Shown here: positions 1-6,061 of the stretch, one piece after another
How the letters are laid out: each line of letters begins with the position of its first letter
Numbering within the stretch: the stretch's first letter is position 1
From: Ferruginibacter sp.
GTDB lineage: Bacteria; Bacteroidota; Bacteroidia; Chitinophagales; Chitinophagaceae
NCBI GenBank assembly: GCA_025362765.1
Contig: JANYFI010000789.1
Location: 1 to 8,451, forward strand
DNA length: 8,451 nucleotides
Direction: 5' to 3'
Position numbers and translations under genes: made by a program
Notes under the pieces: model-generated
What the model saw: only the letters and a program-made list of their open reading frames with translations
Told to the model about the DNA's origin: nothing
Database searches by the model: none

Positions 1-960
1 CTGCTCATTGTGCGAAGCAATAATAACAGCAATCACCTCCAGGTGATCGATGCAGAATTCTACCGACGCTTCATAATCACGGTCGGTGCTTTGTTTATCT
101 GGTTGTATGGGTGACGGATAATTCATTTCCGTTGCACGCAGTCTTTCTTTTTCCATATAAGCACCTCTTACCAGTTTAGCGCCCAATATAAAATTTCTTT
201 CTGCCGCGGCTTCATAACTATCCTGCAAAAATTTAAAGCGGTCGTGGCGATATAACTGTAACGTATTGTACACTACTACCTGTTGCCTGTTAAAATTGTC
301 CATCATCAAAATAGTCAGCGCATCCACGGGATCCTGTATCCAGGTTTCTTCCGCATCAATCAGCACGCCTATTTTTTTCACCTCAGCCACTTCGCAAATT
401 TTCATTAACCTAATGCGTACCCGGTGCCACTCCTCTTTATCTTCTGCAGCTAAATTTTCTATAACAGACAAATACCTTCTCATCAAAGTACCGGTGGCCT
501 GTGACATTAACTCATCTATTTTTTCGAGCAGCCCAACTCGTGACAACCCGGTTACTTTAACGCTCATAAAAGGTATGTTGGGTTGTGTTGCAGCATATTC
601 AATTACCCTGATAAATTCTTTTGTAGACGCATCAAATCCCTGCTCACCATCCTCACCACCTTCTACTCCATAATCTAAAATTACCTGCACGTTGTACTCA
701 CTTAATTTTTTTGCTACGGACGATGTTTTCTCCAGCGTTTCGCCTCCCACAAATTGTTTAAAAATAGTATTGCGAATGACCGGTGTAGTAAAAGGTAATT
801 TCCATCTAATAGCCAATGGCGTAAATTTTAAGCCGAGATTAACCAGCCATCGCTTGCCCATGGCACTAAAAAGAAAGCGGGCATTTTTTAATTCGCTGTC
901 TTGCTTGTACGCAAAAGCGTATGCTGTATTGTCGAAAGAAATCAGGTGGGTATCAGTCAT
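1..960 (-). CDS. Proline dehydrogenase (PRODH), 3' end outside window
   Basis: FAD-dependent enzyme oxidising L-proline to pyrroline-5-carboxylate, the first step of proline catabolism. The minus strand reads open from the ATG at 960 to the left edge (320 codons, no stop), so the protein is C-terminally incomplete; the family's usual length of roughly 390 suggests about 70 residues are missing. PRODH barrel signatures are seen in order: FMSVKVTGL near residues 131-139 (conserved Lys), DAEETW at 202-207 (conserved Asp), QLYRHD at 235-240, KLVRGAYMEKER at 262-273 (FAD-contacting strand), and ASHN at 315-318 just before the edge. The RRxxEN substrate-binding motif expected near the C-terminus would lie outside. 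There is no PutA-type DNA-binding domain at the N-terminus, so this is the monofunctional type. The start is supported by a TAnnTTTG box 18 bp upstream. The identification is firm; only the end is unseen. Confidence 0.93.
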   Translation of the reverse strand, partial: MTDTHLISFDNTAYAFAYKQDSELKNARFLFSAMGKRWLVNLGLKFTPLAIRWKLPFTTPVIRNTIFKQFVGGETLEKTSSVAKKLSEYNVQVILDYGVEGGEDGEQGFDASTKEFIRVIEYAATQPNIPFMSVKVTGLSRVGLLEKIDELMSQATGTLMRRYLSVIENLAAEDKEEWHRVRIRLMKICEVAEVKKIGVLIDAEETWIQDPVDALTILMMDNFNRQQVVVYNTLQLYRHDRFKFLQDSYEAAAERNFILGAKLVRGAYMEKERLRATEMNYPSPIQPDKQSTDRDYEASVEFCIDHLEVIAVIIASHNEQ

Positions 961-970
961 ACAAGTGAAA

Positions 971-985
971 ATATTTGTCAAATAT
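971..985. repeat. 15-bp palindrome overlapping the proline dehydrogenase promoter
   Basis: ATATTTG, one T, then CAAATAT: perfect 7-bp arms around a single central base. It overlaps seven of the eight bases of the -7 box and covers the expected transcription start. It could be an operator, or an accident of AT-rich promoter DNA. Confidence 0.4.
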
Positions 986-986
986 A
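979..986 (-). promoter_or_regulatory. Bacteroidota -7 promoter element of the proline dehydrogenase gene
   Basis: The minus strand reads TATATTTG here, an exact match to the TAnnTTTG -7 consensus of the Bacteroidota primary sigma factor, 18 bp upstream of the proline dehydrogenase ATG. No clear TTG -33 box lies at the usual spacing. The element is part of a 15-bp palindrome at 971-985. Confidence 0.6.
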
Positions 987-1057
987 ATCAATCCACAATT
1001 TGGTATTTTCCTTAGATAGCAAAGGCTATTAAGTGCTAAACCGATAAGAATGAAAAA

Positions 1058-1774
1058 TTAAATTACCTGGTGATTAAAAGGCTGCAATACCATTTCATTT
1101 ATTACCCCGCTTGTCGGCTGCTGGCATAAAAACCAAATCGCTTTTGCGGCTTCTTCAGCCTGTACCATTTTTTCGCGCTGTACTTTTAAATCTATGGTAT
1201 CCCAAAAGGGTGAATCTACGCCGCCTAAATACAAATTGGTAATCCGTATCTCTGTTCTTTTAACTTCTTCCCTTATACTTTGCATCATGCCCACCAACCC
1301 GTATTTACTGGCGCAATAAGCCGCCGCCCCAGCCATTGGCACTTTACCCAATATCCCGGGAATATTAATAATGAGCCCCTTTTTTTCTTCCTTCATAGCA
1401 GGTAAAAAAGCTTTTACCAATAAAAAAGGAGCCAGCAAATTTGTTTGAACAGATTGCATAAAATCAGCGTCCGTCAATTGATCCATCGGTTTAATAACGC
1501 CAATACCTGCCGCATTTACCAGTATATCAATGGATGAAAATTGTTGAAAATATTTTTCTTTTAACTTACCCACGGCTGCAGTATCAGCAATGTTAATGGC
1601 CGCCGTTCTTTCTGTTGCGATATTATTTTCCCCGGCAACCTGCCGCAGTTTTTCTTCATTGCGGGCGGTAATAAATAGGTTTGCTCCGCTGCCAGCCAAC
1701 AGTTTTACCAGCTTTGCACCAATGCCACCGGTTGCGCCGGTTACCAATACATTTTTTCCCTTGACTGTTTCCAT
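1058..1774 (-). CDS. Short-chain dehydrogenase/reductase (SDR) family oxidoreductase
   Basis: Classical-SDR-like protein of 238 residues, presumably a cytosolic NAD(P)-binding Rossmann enzyme; the substrate cannot be told from sequence. Seen: the glycine-rich TGATGGIG cofactor motif (12-19), Arg38 after the second strand (in this family often linked to NADPH preference), NAAG (87-90), Asn112 in TNLLAPF, and the YxxxK pair Tyr153/Lys157 in AYCASK. The usual catalytic Ser, 13 residues before the Tyr, is Gly140 (context INIPGILG), so the Ser-Tyr-Lys triad is incomplete. The frame extends seven codons upstream to a TTG at 1795, but I chose the ATG at 1774 because it leaves the normal short lead-in before the first beta strand. 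The gene is divergent from the DUF2805 gene, with about 70 bp between. It may be a reductase with relaxed chemistry or a non-catalytic binding protein. Confidence 0.9.
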   Translation of the reverse strand: METVKGKNVLVTGATGGIGAKLVKLLAGSGANLFITARNEEKLRQVAGENNIATERTAAINIADTAAVGKLKEKYFQQFSSIDILVNAAGIGVIKPMDQLTDADFMQSVQTNLLAPFLLVKAFLPAMKEEKKGLIINIPGILGKVPMAGAAAYCASKYGLVGMMQSIREEVKRTEIRITNLYLGGVDSPFWDTIDLKVQREKMVQAEEAAKAIWFLCQQPTSGVINEMVLQPFNHQVI

Positions 1775-1846
1775 AATAACTATTTGCCTACTCAAACAAA
1801 GTGGTCCCTGTTTTGTTTATTTGCTTCAATACCGCATAAAAATTGT

Positions 1847-2137
1847 ATGACAAAGGCAAATGACAAATTATTGACAGAAAAAGATATTGACCGTATTATT
1901 GAAATGGCCTGGGAAGACCGCACCACGTTTGAAGCAATTGAAATTCAATTTGGCATTGCAGAAAAAGAAGTCATTGCATTGATGCGCAGGGAGATAAAGG
2001 CATCCAGTTTCAGGATGTGGCGTAAACGCACCAACGGAAGATTTACCAAACATGCTGCATTGAGAAGCGACGCTGTTAATCGCTTTAAATGTAAAAGCCA
2101 GCGGTTAATCACAAATAATAAAATCAGCAAACGATAA
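1847..2137 (+). CDS. DUF2805 / TIGR03643 family protein
   Basis: Small conserved protein of 96 residues, recognised as the TIGR03643/DUF2805 family by the block IDRIIEMAWEDRT (14-26), FEAIEIQFGI (28-37), KEVIALMRREIK (40-51) and SFRMWRKR (54-61), followed by a basic tail (residues 58-96 rich in Lys/Arg). Its function is not known. The central part (about 27-50) looks like a helix-turn-helix of the sigma-region-4 kind, and the basic tail would suit nucleic-acid binding; this is inference only. The frame is open upstream to 1784, but the added residues would overlap the promoter of the divergent dehydrogenase and do not belong to the family block, so I chose the ATG at 1847. No promoter consensus is visible upstream. 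It stands alone rather than in an operon. Confidence 0.88.
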   Translation: MTKANDKLLTEKDIDRIIEMAWEDRTTFEAIEIQFGIAEKEVIALMRREIKASSFRMWRKRTNGRFTKHAALRSDAVNRFKCKSQRLITNNKISKR

Positions 2138-2216
2138 TTATATCGCAATAAAATTTACCATCAGTGCAATAAGTTCCTGAATCAGCCATCAAAAATCACA
2201 CATCATACATTCCTTT

Positions 2217-2224
2217 TATCTTTG
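2217..2224 (+). promoter_or_regulatory. Bacteroidota -7 promoter element of the thioesterase gene
   Basis: TATCTTTG is an exact TAnnTTTG match, ending 13 bp before the thioesterase ATG. The implied transcript leader is under 10 nt. No convincing -33 TTG lies at the usual spacing. Confidence 0.65.
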
Positions 2225-2237
2225 CACAAAAAATTAC

Positions 2238-2747
2238 ATGGATAAAAAAGCAAGTGAATCACTGGTGGTAATGACGGAACTGGTTTTGCCCAATGATACA
2301 AATACTTTTGGTAACCTGATGGGCGGACGTTTGATGTATTGGATGGACATCGCTTCTGCCCTGTCGGCGATGAAGCATTGCGGATCACCGGTAGTAACCG
2401 CTTCTGTTGACAATATCTCTTTTGAAAATCCCATCAAGCTGGGCAACGTGGTACACATTGAAGCCAAAGTGAGCAGGGCTTTTAAAACCAGTATGGAAGT
2501 GCATTTAAAAGTATGGGGCGAAGATGCGCTGCAACAACACAAATACAAAAGCAATGAAGCCTATTTTACCTTTGTTGCGCTGGACGCCAACAGCAAGCCA
2601 ACACCCGTAATTCCGTTAGTGGCAGAAACACCGGAGGAAATAGAATTGTATGAAGGCGCTTTGCGGCGCAGGCAATTAAGACTGGTGTTGGGTGGAAAAA
2701 TGAAAGCGGCGGAAGCGGAGGAATTGAAGGCTTTGTTTACAAAATGA
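2238..2747 (+). CDS. Acyl-CoA thioesterase, single hotdog domain
   Basis: Cytosolic hydrolase cleaving acyl-CoA to free acid plus CoA, of the YciA/BACH (cytosolic acyl-CoA hydrolase) hotdog family. It has 169 residues, normal for a one-domain member. Seen: the family signature LPNDTNTFGNLMGG (17-30), then RLMYWMD (31-37), where the Asp corresponds to the catalytic Asp of YciA-type enzymes, and the core-strand segment TASVDNISFENPIKLGNVV (54-72). A charged C-terminal helix with an RRR cluster (143-145) follows. The family usually forms hexamers built from hotdog dimers. The start is supported by the TATCTTTG box directly upstream. It is monocistronic as far as can be seen, convergent with the paralogue gene ending at 2839. 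Chain-length preference cannot be inferred. Confidence 0.93.
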   Translation: MDKKASESLVVMTELVLPNDTNTFGNLMGGRLMYWMDIASALSAMKHCGSPVVTASVDNISFENPIKLGNVVHIEAKVSRAFKTSMEVHLKVWGEDALQQHKYKSNEAYFTFVALDANSKPTPVIPLVAETPEEIELYEGALRRRQLRLVLGGKMKAAEAEELKALFTK

Positions 2748-2781
2748 TTACACGAATTATTTTGAATTACACTAATTTTTG
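2747..2781. repeat. Two near-identical short direct repeats after the thioesterase gene
   Basis: ATTACACGAATTATTTTG (2747-2764) is followed by ATTACACTAATTTTTG (2766-2781), one substitution and a 2-base deletion apart. The unit resembles ATTACACGAATT-type intergenic repeats that I recall in Bacteroidota genomes, but this could not be checked here. It lies between two convergent genes. Confidence 0.45.
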
Positions 2782-2838
2782 CAGCGCTTTCTTTAACTGA
2801 TTCAACTGTTTTACTGATACTGCAAACAGCATGTTGTT

Positions 2839-3954
2839 TCAGGGCACATAATTGTTAGGCAGCATATTGGCTGCCTTTTCATATATCCAGTAACCGGTGT
2901 ATAGTACGTCCATCGGGTTGTTAATAATACCGTCATTGTTTAAACTAATTACATTCCCTACAACGGTTACGAATGAGCGAAAACCTGTAGGTAAAGTTCC
3001 CTGTATAAAAGTATTGCGGGAGAGGTAATTTTTGGAGGAGGGATTTCTTCCATATTGCACCATCAACTTTCCGGGAATTATAAGGTTATAATTATTGCTG
3101 TTGGTGGTGTCTGCCGCAACTATTTGCGCCGCGGTTATTTCCCTTGCCACATCCATTTGCTGCTGCGCCGGATGGCTCGAATCATTTTTATTACTATCGC
3201 CGGTTTGGTGAAGGGGCGTTATTAAAAAAACCTGGTATCCTTCTGCCTTAAGCCGGTTGGCTATCAACGAACGGTAAAAATGTACCGTGCCGCCATAGTA
3301 GCAATTTTTTCGGTTCTTTACCCACCGGTTTTTGTCGCCCAGTTTATCAAAACGGGTGTAGCCATAATAAGATGTACGGCCGTTTTGCTGATCGTGAAAA
3401 AATTCCACCAGTTCAAAACTTACTTTGTAGCCCAGCATTTTATTGATGATCACCAACGGTGTATCGCTGTAAGCCATGAAGGAGTTTTTATTACCGCCAT
3501 TGGTAAAATAAATATCTCTTTTGTTTTCAATACTGCTTCGGCTGGCTTCTTCTGTAATGCCTAAAAACTCTCTTTCAAAAATGCCCAGGTATTTTTTTCT
3601 TACCGCGTCAGTTAAAATCAGCACCTCTTTTAACTGTACTTCTTTGGGTGTAAGTTTAAAAACAATCGTTTTATTTTGAACAGTTTCAGCAGTTGGTTTA
3701 TATACCAGCCGCTCATAGCCCACACTTGAAATAATGAGTTCCGTGTTTTCTATATTGGGTATGGTAAGCGAAAACTTTCCTTCGGTATTGCTGTTGGTAC
3801 CGAGTGACGTGTTATTAAAATAAATACTTACACCCTGCAAAGGATTGCCGGTAGTTTCATTCAGTACCTTGCCTTGTAAAACTGTTTGCCCAAAAGAACC
3901 AAGAGCGACAGCAAAAAAGAAAACAAAAAAAAGGCTGATTTTATTTTTATACAT
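2839..3954 (-). CDS. Secreted carboxypeptidase-regulatory-like domain protein, downstream paralogue
   Basis: Protein of unknown function, 371 residues. An N-terminal signal peptide is visible (basic MYKNK, a hydrophobic run to about residue 22, a cleavage-like region at SFGQ) with no lipobox Cys, so it is periplasmic or cell-surface. Residues 26-101 form a CarboxypepD_reg-like beta-sandwich (PF13715 type): LQGKV, GVSIYFNNTSLGT, GKFSLTIP and IISSVGYE. The rest is a domain I cannot name. It is shared with the neighbour at 4037-5164 through MLGY (173-176), CYYGGTVHFYRSL (218-230), the VQYGRNPSSKNYLS segment (299-312) and a C-terminal YEKAANMLPNNYVP block (358-371). No metallopeptidase HExxH or TonB-dependent barrel is visible. 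It lies 82 bp downstream of its paralogue with a hairpin between, so it may be transcribed partly independently. The domain often accompanies surface or TonB-dependent proteins, but no such gene is adjacent. Confidence 0.85.
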   Translation of the reverse strand: MYKNKISLFFVFFFAVALGSFGQTVLQGKVLNETTGNPLQGVSIYFNNTSLGTNSNTEGKFSLTIPNIENTELIISSVGYERLVYKPTAETVQNKTIVFKLTPKEVQLKEVLILTDAVRKKYLGIFEREFLGITEEASRSSIENKRDIYFTNGGNKNSFMAYSDTPLVIINKMLGYKVSFELVEFFHDQQNGRTSYYGYTRFDKLGDKNRWVKNRKNCYYGGTVHFYRSLIANRLKAEGYQVFLITPLHQTGDSNKNDSSHPAQQQMDVAREITAAQIVAADTTNSNNYNLIIPGKLMVQYGRNPSSKNYLSRNTFIQGTLPTGFRSFVTVVGNVISLNNDGIINNPMDVLYTGYWIYEKAANMLPNNYVP

Positions 3955-4002
3955 ATCTTATGGCATTGGGTGGCAACAGGCTGCAATTTGTAAATTAATT
4001 CA

Positions 4003-4036
4003 AAACGGCATTGACTGCGCAATGCCGCAACGTTGC
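4003..4036 (-). terminator. Terminator-like hairpin plus palindrome between the two paralogues
   Basis: A perfect 8-bp stem (CGGCATTG at 4006-4013 pairing with 4020-4027) encloses a 6-base loop. On the minus strand it is followed by TTTT and then AT-rich sequence. It begins 9 bases after the upstream paralogue's stop codon. A 10-bp palindrome, GCAACGTTGC, fills 4027-4036 immediately before it. The T-run is short, so termination may be partial (attenuation, or mRNA 3' end protection). Confidence 0.5.
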
Positions 4037-5164
4037 CTACTTCAACGGTTTAAGGTCGGGCTTATAATCAAGCGGCAAAGTGTTGGCCAGTTTTTCGTAA
4101 CTCCAGAAACCGCCGTAGTCAACAGTATTGTCATCAACAGGAACACCAATGGTCGTCAATTCTACGGGAGCAGTTTTAATTTCTATGTTTGCTTCCATTC
4201 CTTTTTTAAGATCGCCTTCTAAGTAAGACAATATCTTAGACAGGTAAGGTTTGGAATAAGGATTTCTATTGTATTGAACAACGATTTTGCCTTTTACGCC
4301 AATGGAAAAATTATTGGTACTGTCAATCCACAAAATCTTTTGCGCAGTGATTGGAAGAAAGCGGTCACCTGCATCATCTGCCTCTCCGTTGTGTATGCTT
4401 GTCGGCGCTTTTGTGGTGTCTTTCATAAATACGCCGAAGCCTTCCTCATATAATTTATTTGCCGTGAGGCTACGATAAAAATGCTGGCTGCTGCCAAAGT
4501 AACAATGGTTTCGGTTCAGTTGAAATTGCTTATCGTCTCCCAATGCTTCGTAACGGCAGTAACCCGTAAAATAAGATCGCCTGCTATATCCATCAAAAAG
4601 AAACTGCTCCAGGTTATAGTGCAGCGTATATCCCAGCATGTTGTTTACTATTACCAGTGCCGTATCCGCTACCACTACAAAACCACTGTTTGCGTTGCCC
4701 GCTCCAATACGAATATTTGCGGCATTACTGACGGTGCACTGAGCCGCCTCCTGGGTAAGACCAAGCAGGCCCTGGAAAAACGCATCCAGGTATAGTTTTT
4801 TCGAATCGCCCACGGGGCCGCCTTTCAGGATAGCTGCTTTTTGTTTCGCCTGCATTTTAAACACAAACTTTTTTACAACCAGCTGTGCCGCCGTTGGCTT
4901 AAACACCACCAATTCGTAGCCGGGGCTATAAATAACCAATTCGGTATTGAAAAAAAGAATGTTGTTAAAGGAAAATTCACCCCTGGCATTTGTTTGGGTG
5001 GCAATAGCGGTATTGTTAAAATACACCGAGGCATTTTGGATAGCAACGTCGCCCTTTTCGTCAATTACCTTGCCGGTAAAACTCACTTGCGCATAAAGCG
5101 ATGGTGCACAAAAAATGGTTAATAAAAAAACGCAGTAAATAAATTTTTGGTACAGGCTGTTCAT
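4037..5164 (-). CDS. Secreted carboxypeptidase-regulatory-like domain protein, upstream paralogue
   Basis: Protein of unknown function, 375 residues. A signal peptide is visible (MNSLYQK, hydrophobic residues 8-21, cleavage-like site at SLYAQ near 22-26), with no lipobox. A CarboxypepD_reg-like domain spans about 28-104 (FTGKVIDEKG, NASVYFNNTAIAT, GEFSFNN, VIYSPGYE). The remainder matches the downstream gene: MLGY (176-179), CYFGSSQHFYRSL (221-233), VQYNRNPYSKPYLS (296-309) and a C-terminal YEKLANTLPLDYKP (356-369), with seven extra residues after it. By eye the pair is clearly homologous but divergent, so the duplication is old. The start lies 9 bp after the acyltransferase stop, suggesting one transcript. 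The function is not recognised; a cell-envelope role is inferred only from secretion and the phospholipid-synthesis neighbour. Confidence 0.86.
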   Translation of the reverse strand: MNSLYQKFIYCVFLLTIFCAPSLYAQVSFTGKVIDEKGDVAIQNASVYFNNTAIATQTNARGEFSFNNILFFNTELVIYSPGYELVVFKPTAAQLVVKKFVFKMQAKQKAAILKGGPVGDSKKLYLDAFFQGLLGLTQEAAQCTVSNAANIRIGAGNANSGFVVVADTALVIVNNMLGYTLHYNLEQFLFDGYSRRSYFTGYCRYEALGDDKQFQLNRNHCYFGSSQHFYRSLTANKLYEEGFGVFMKDTTKAPTSIHNGEADDAGDRFLPITAQKILWIDSTNNFSIGVKGKIVVQYNRNPYSKPYLSKILSYLEGDLKKGMEANIEIKTAPVELTTIGVPVDDNTVDYGGFWSYEKLANTLPLDYKPDLKPLK

Positions 5165-5173
5165 AGTTAAATG

Positions 5174-5938
5174 TTACTGTTGACTCATTAAATGGTGTCT
5201 TCCTTTCAGCATAAATTGCTTGCTTTGCTCAATGCTATCCATCACCTGTTCCAGAATATGTTCGCTTGTATCGTTGTAATCAATTTGCAATGGCGCTTTA
5301 AAAGTAATGCTCAAAATTGTTCCCTTCTTTTTAAATTTTAAACCCTTTTTATCAAATGCACGCCAATAGCCGCCTATAACAACCGGCACTACAATTGGCC
5401 GGTGATGTTTTATAATAAACGCAGTGCCTTTGCGGCCGGGGGCAAAAGGTTTGGTGGTACCCTGCGGAAACGTAATTACCCAATTATCGTTCAATGCTCT
5501 TTCAATTTTCCGCGTATCGCTGGGGTCTAAATTCGTTCTTACCTCCTTGCCTTCTTTTACCCAGGTGCGCTTTACCGTTAAGGCACCGCCCAGGCTTAAT
5601 ATTTTACTGATCCAGTCTTTTTTCATCGTTTCTTCCGCCGCCACATAGTTGATGCTGGTACAAGGCCACAACAAATAATATGGAATACCAAGCCCGTGTT
5701 TCTTTCTCCATTTAACCGCACAAAAAATATGTATAAAAGTAATTACCTCGGCAAAATAAGTTTGGTGGTTGCTAATGAAAAGTACATTTCGTTTAGGAAG
5801 TTTGTGCAGATTTTCCATGCCCGTAATCCGCAGTTTATTAAAAATATTAATTCCGGGATAGGTAATTATTCCAACAATAGCATATACAATGCCCCTTACA
5901 AACCTACTCTCTTTAAACCTGGTAACAAATGTTGACAT
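5174..5938 (-). CDS. 1-acyl-sn-glycerol-3-phosphate acyltransferase (PlsC)-like protein
   Basis: Membrane-associated acyltransferase of the PlsC/LPLAT family, 254 residues, expected to transfer an acyl group to a lysophospholipid or related acceptor. Seen: a hydrophobic N-terminal stretch (about 17-30) suited to membrane attachment; motif I as NHQTYFAE (57-64) with His58; motif II-like GGALTVKRTW (117-126); motif III FPQGTTKP (157-164); motif IV RPIVVPVVIGG (180-190). Motif I is unusual: the canonical form is H-x4-D, but the D position is Ala63, with Glu64 one residue later (H-x5-E). Motif III has Gln instead of the usual Glu of FPEGT. These could be family-specific variants, a changed acceptor specificity, or reduced activity. 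It is the first gene of a minus-strand cluster with the secreted paralogues, and divergent from the phosphatase across 123 bp. No clear TAnnTTTG box is found upstream. Confidence 0.88.
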   Translation of the reverse strand: MSTFVTRFKESRFVRGIVYAIVGIITYPGINIFNKLRITGMENLHKLPKRNVLFISNHQTYFAEVITFIHIFCAVKWRKKHGLGIPYYLLWPCTSINYVAAEETMKKDWISKILSLGGALTVKRTWVKEGKEVRTNLDPSDTRKIERALNDNWVITFPQGTTKPFAPGRKGTAFIIKHHRPIVVPVVIGGYWRAFDKKGLKFKKKGTILSITFKAPLQIDYNDTSEHILEQVMDSIEQSKQFMLKGRHHLMSQQ

Positions 5939-6048
5939 GTAAATTTTTTAAGCCGCAATACTCACTGCAATATACATAATAATGGTTTTTTATGATTGCC
6001 AAAAACATTCTTTAACGATTGCCCTTTCAGGCTCCGAAAATAAGTCAA

Positions 6049-6056
6049 TATCTTTG
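6049..6056 (+). promoter_or_regulatory. Bacteroidota -7 promoter element of the HAD phosphatase gene
   Basis: TATCTTTG, an exact TAnnTTTG match, ends 5 bp before the phosphatase ATG. The predicted transcription start would fall at or next to the start codon, implying a leaderless or nearly leaderless mRNA. Confidence 0.55.
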
Positions 6057-6061
6057 CCGCT

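Noticed and set aside
266..1015. Two plus-strand open frames (266-673 and 692-1015)
   Set aside because: They lie antisense to the proline dehydrogenase, whose motifs are unmistakable on the minus strand; their translations are Ser/Thr/Pro-rich low-information sequence.
1016..1029. ATAGC-AAAG-GCTAT inverted repeat downstream of the dehydrogenase gene
   Set aside because: A 5-bp AT-rich stem with no T-run on either strand is too weak to call a terminator.
1775..1795. Seven-codon N-terminal extension of the dehydrogenase from a TTG at 1795
   Set aside because: The ATG at 1774 gives the normal spacing to the first Rossmann strand, and TTG is a weaker start.
1784..1846. Longer version of the DUF2805 gene starting at 1784
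   Set aside because: The added residues lie outside the family block and reach back into the start region of the divergent dehydrogenase gene.
2767..2832. 21-codon minus-strand ORF just after the downstream paralogue (MLFAVSVKQLNQLKKALQKLV)
   Set aside because: It looks like an amphipathic helix, but it is too short, has no independent signal and overlaps the short repeats; chance is the simpler reading.
3280..5122. Several plus-strand open frames opposite the two secreted paralogues
   Set aside because: They are antisense shadows without family features; the minus-strand proteins share conserved motifs with each other.
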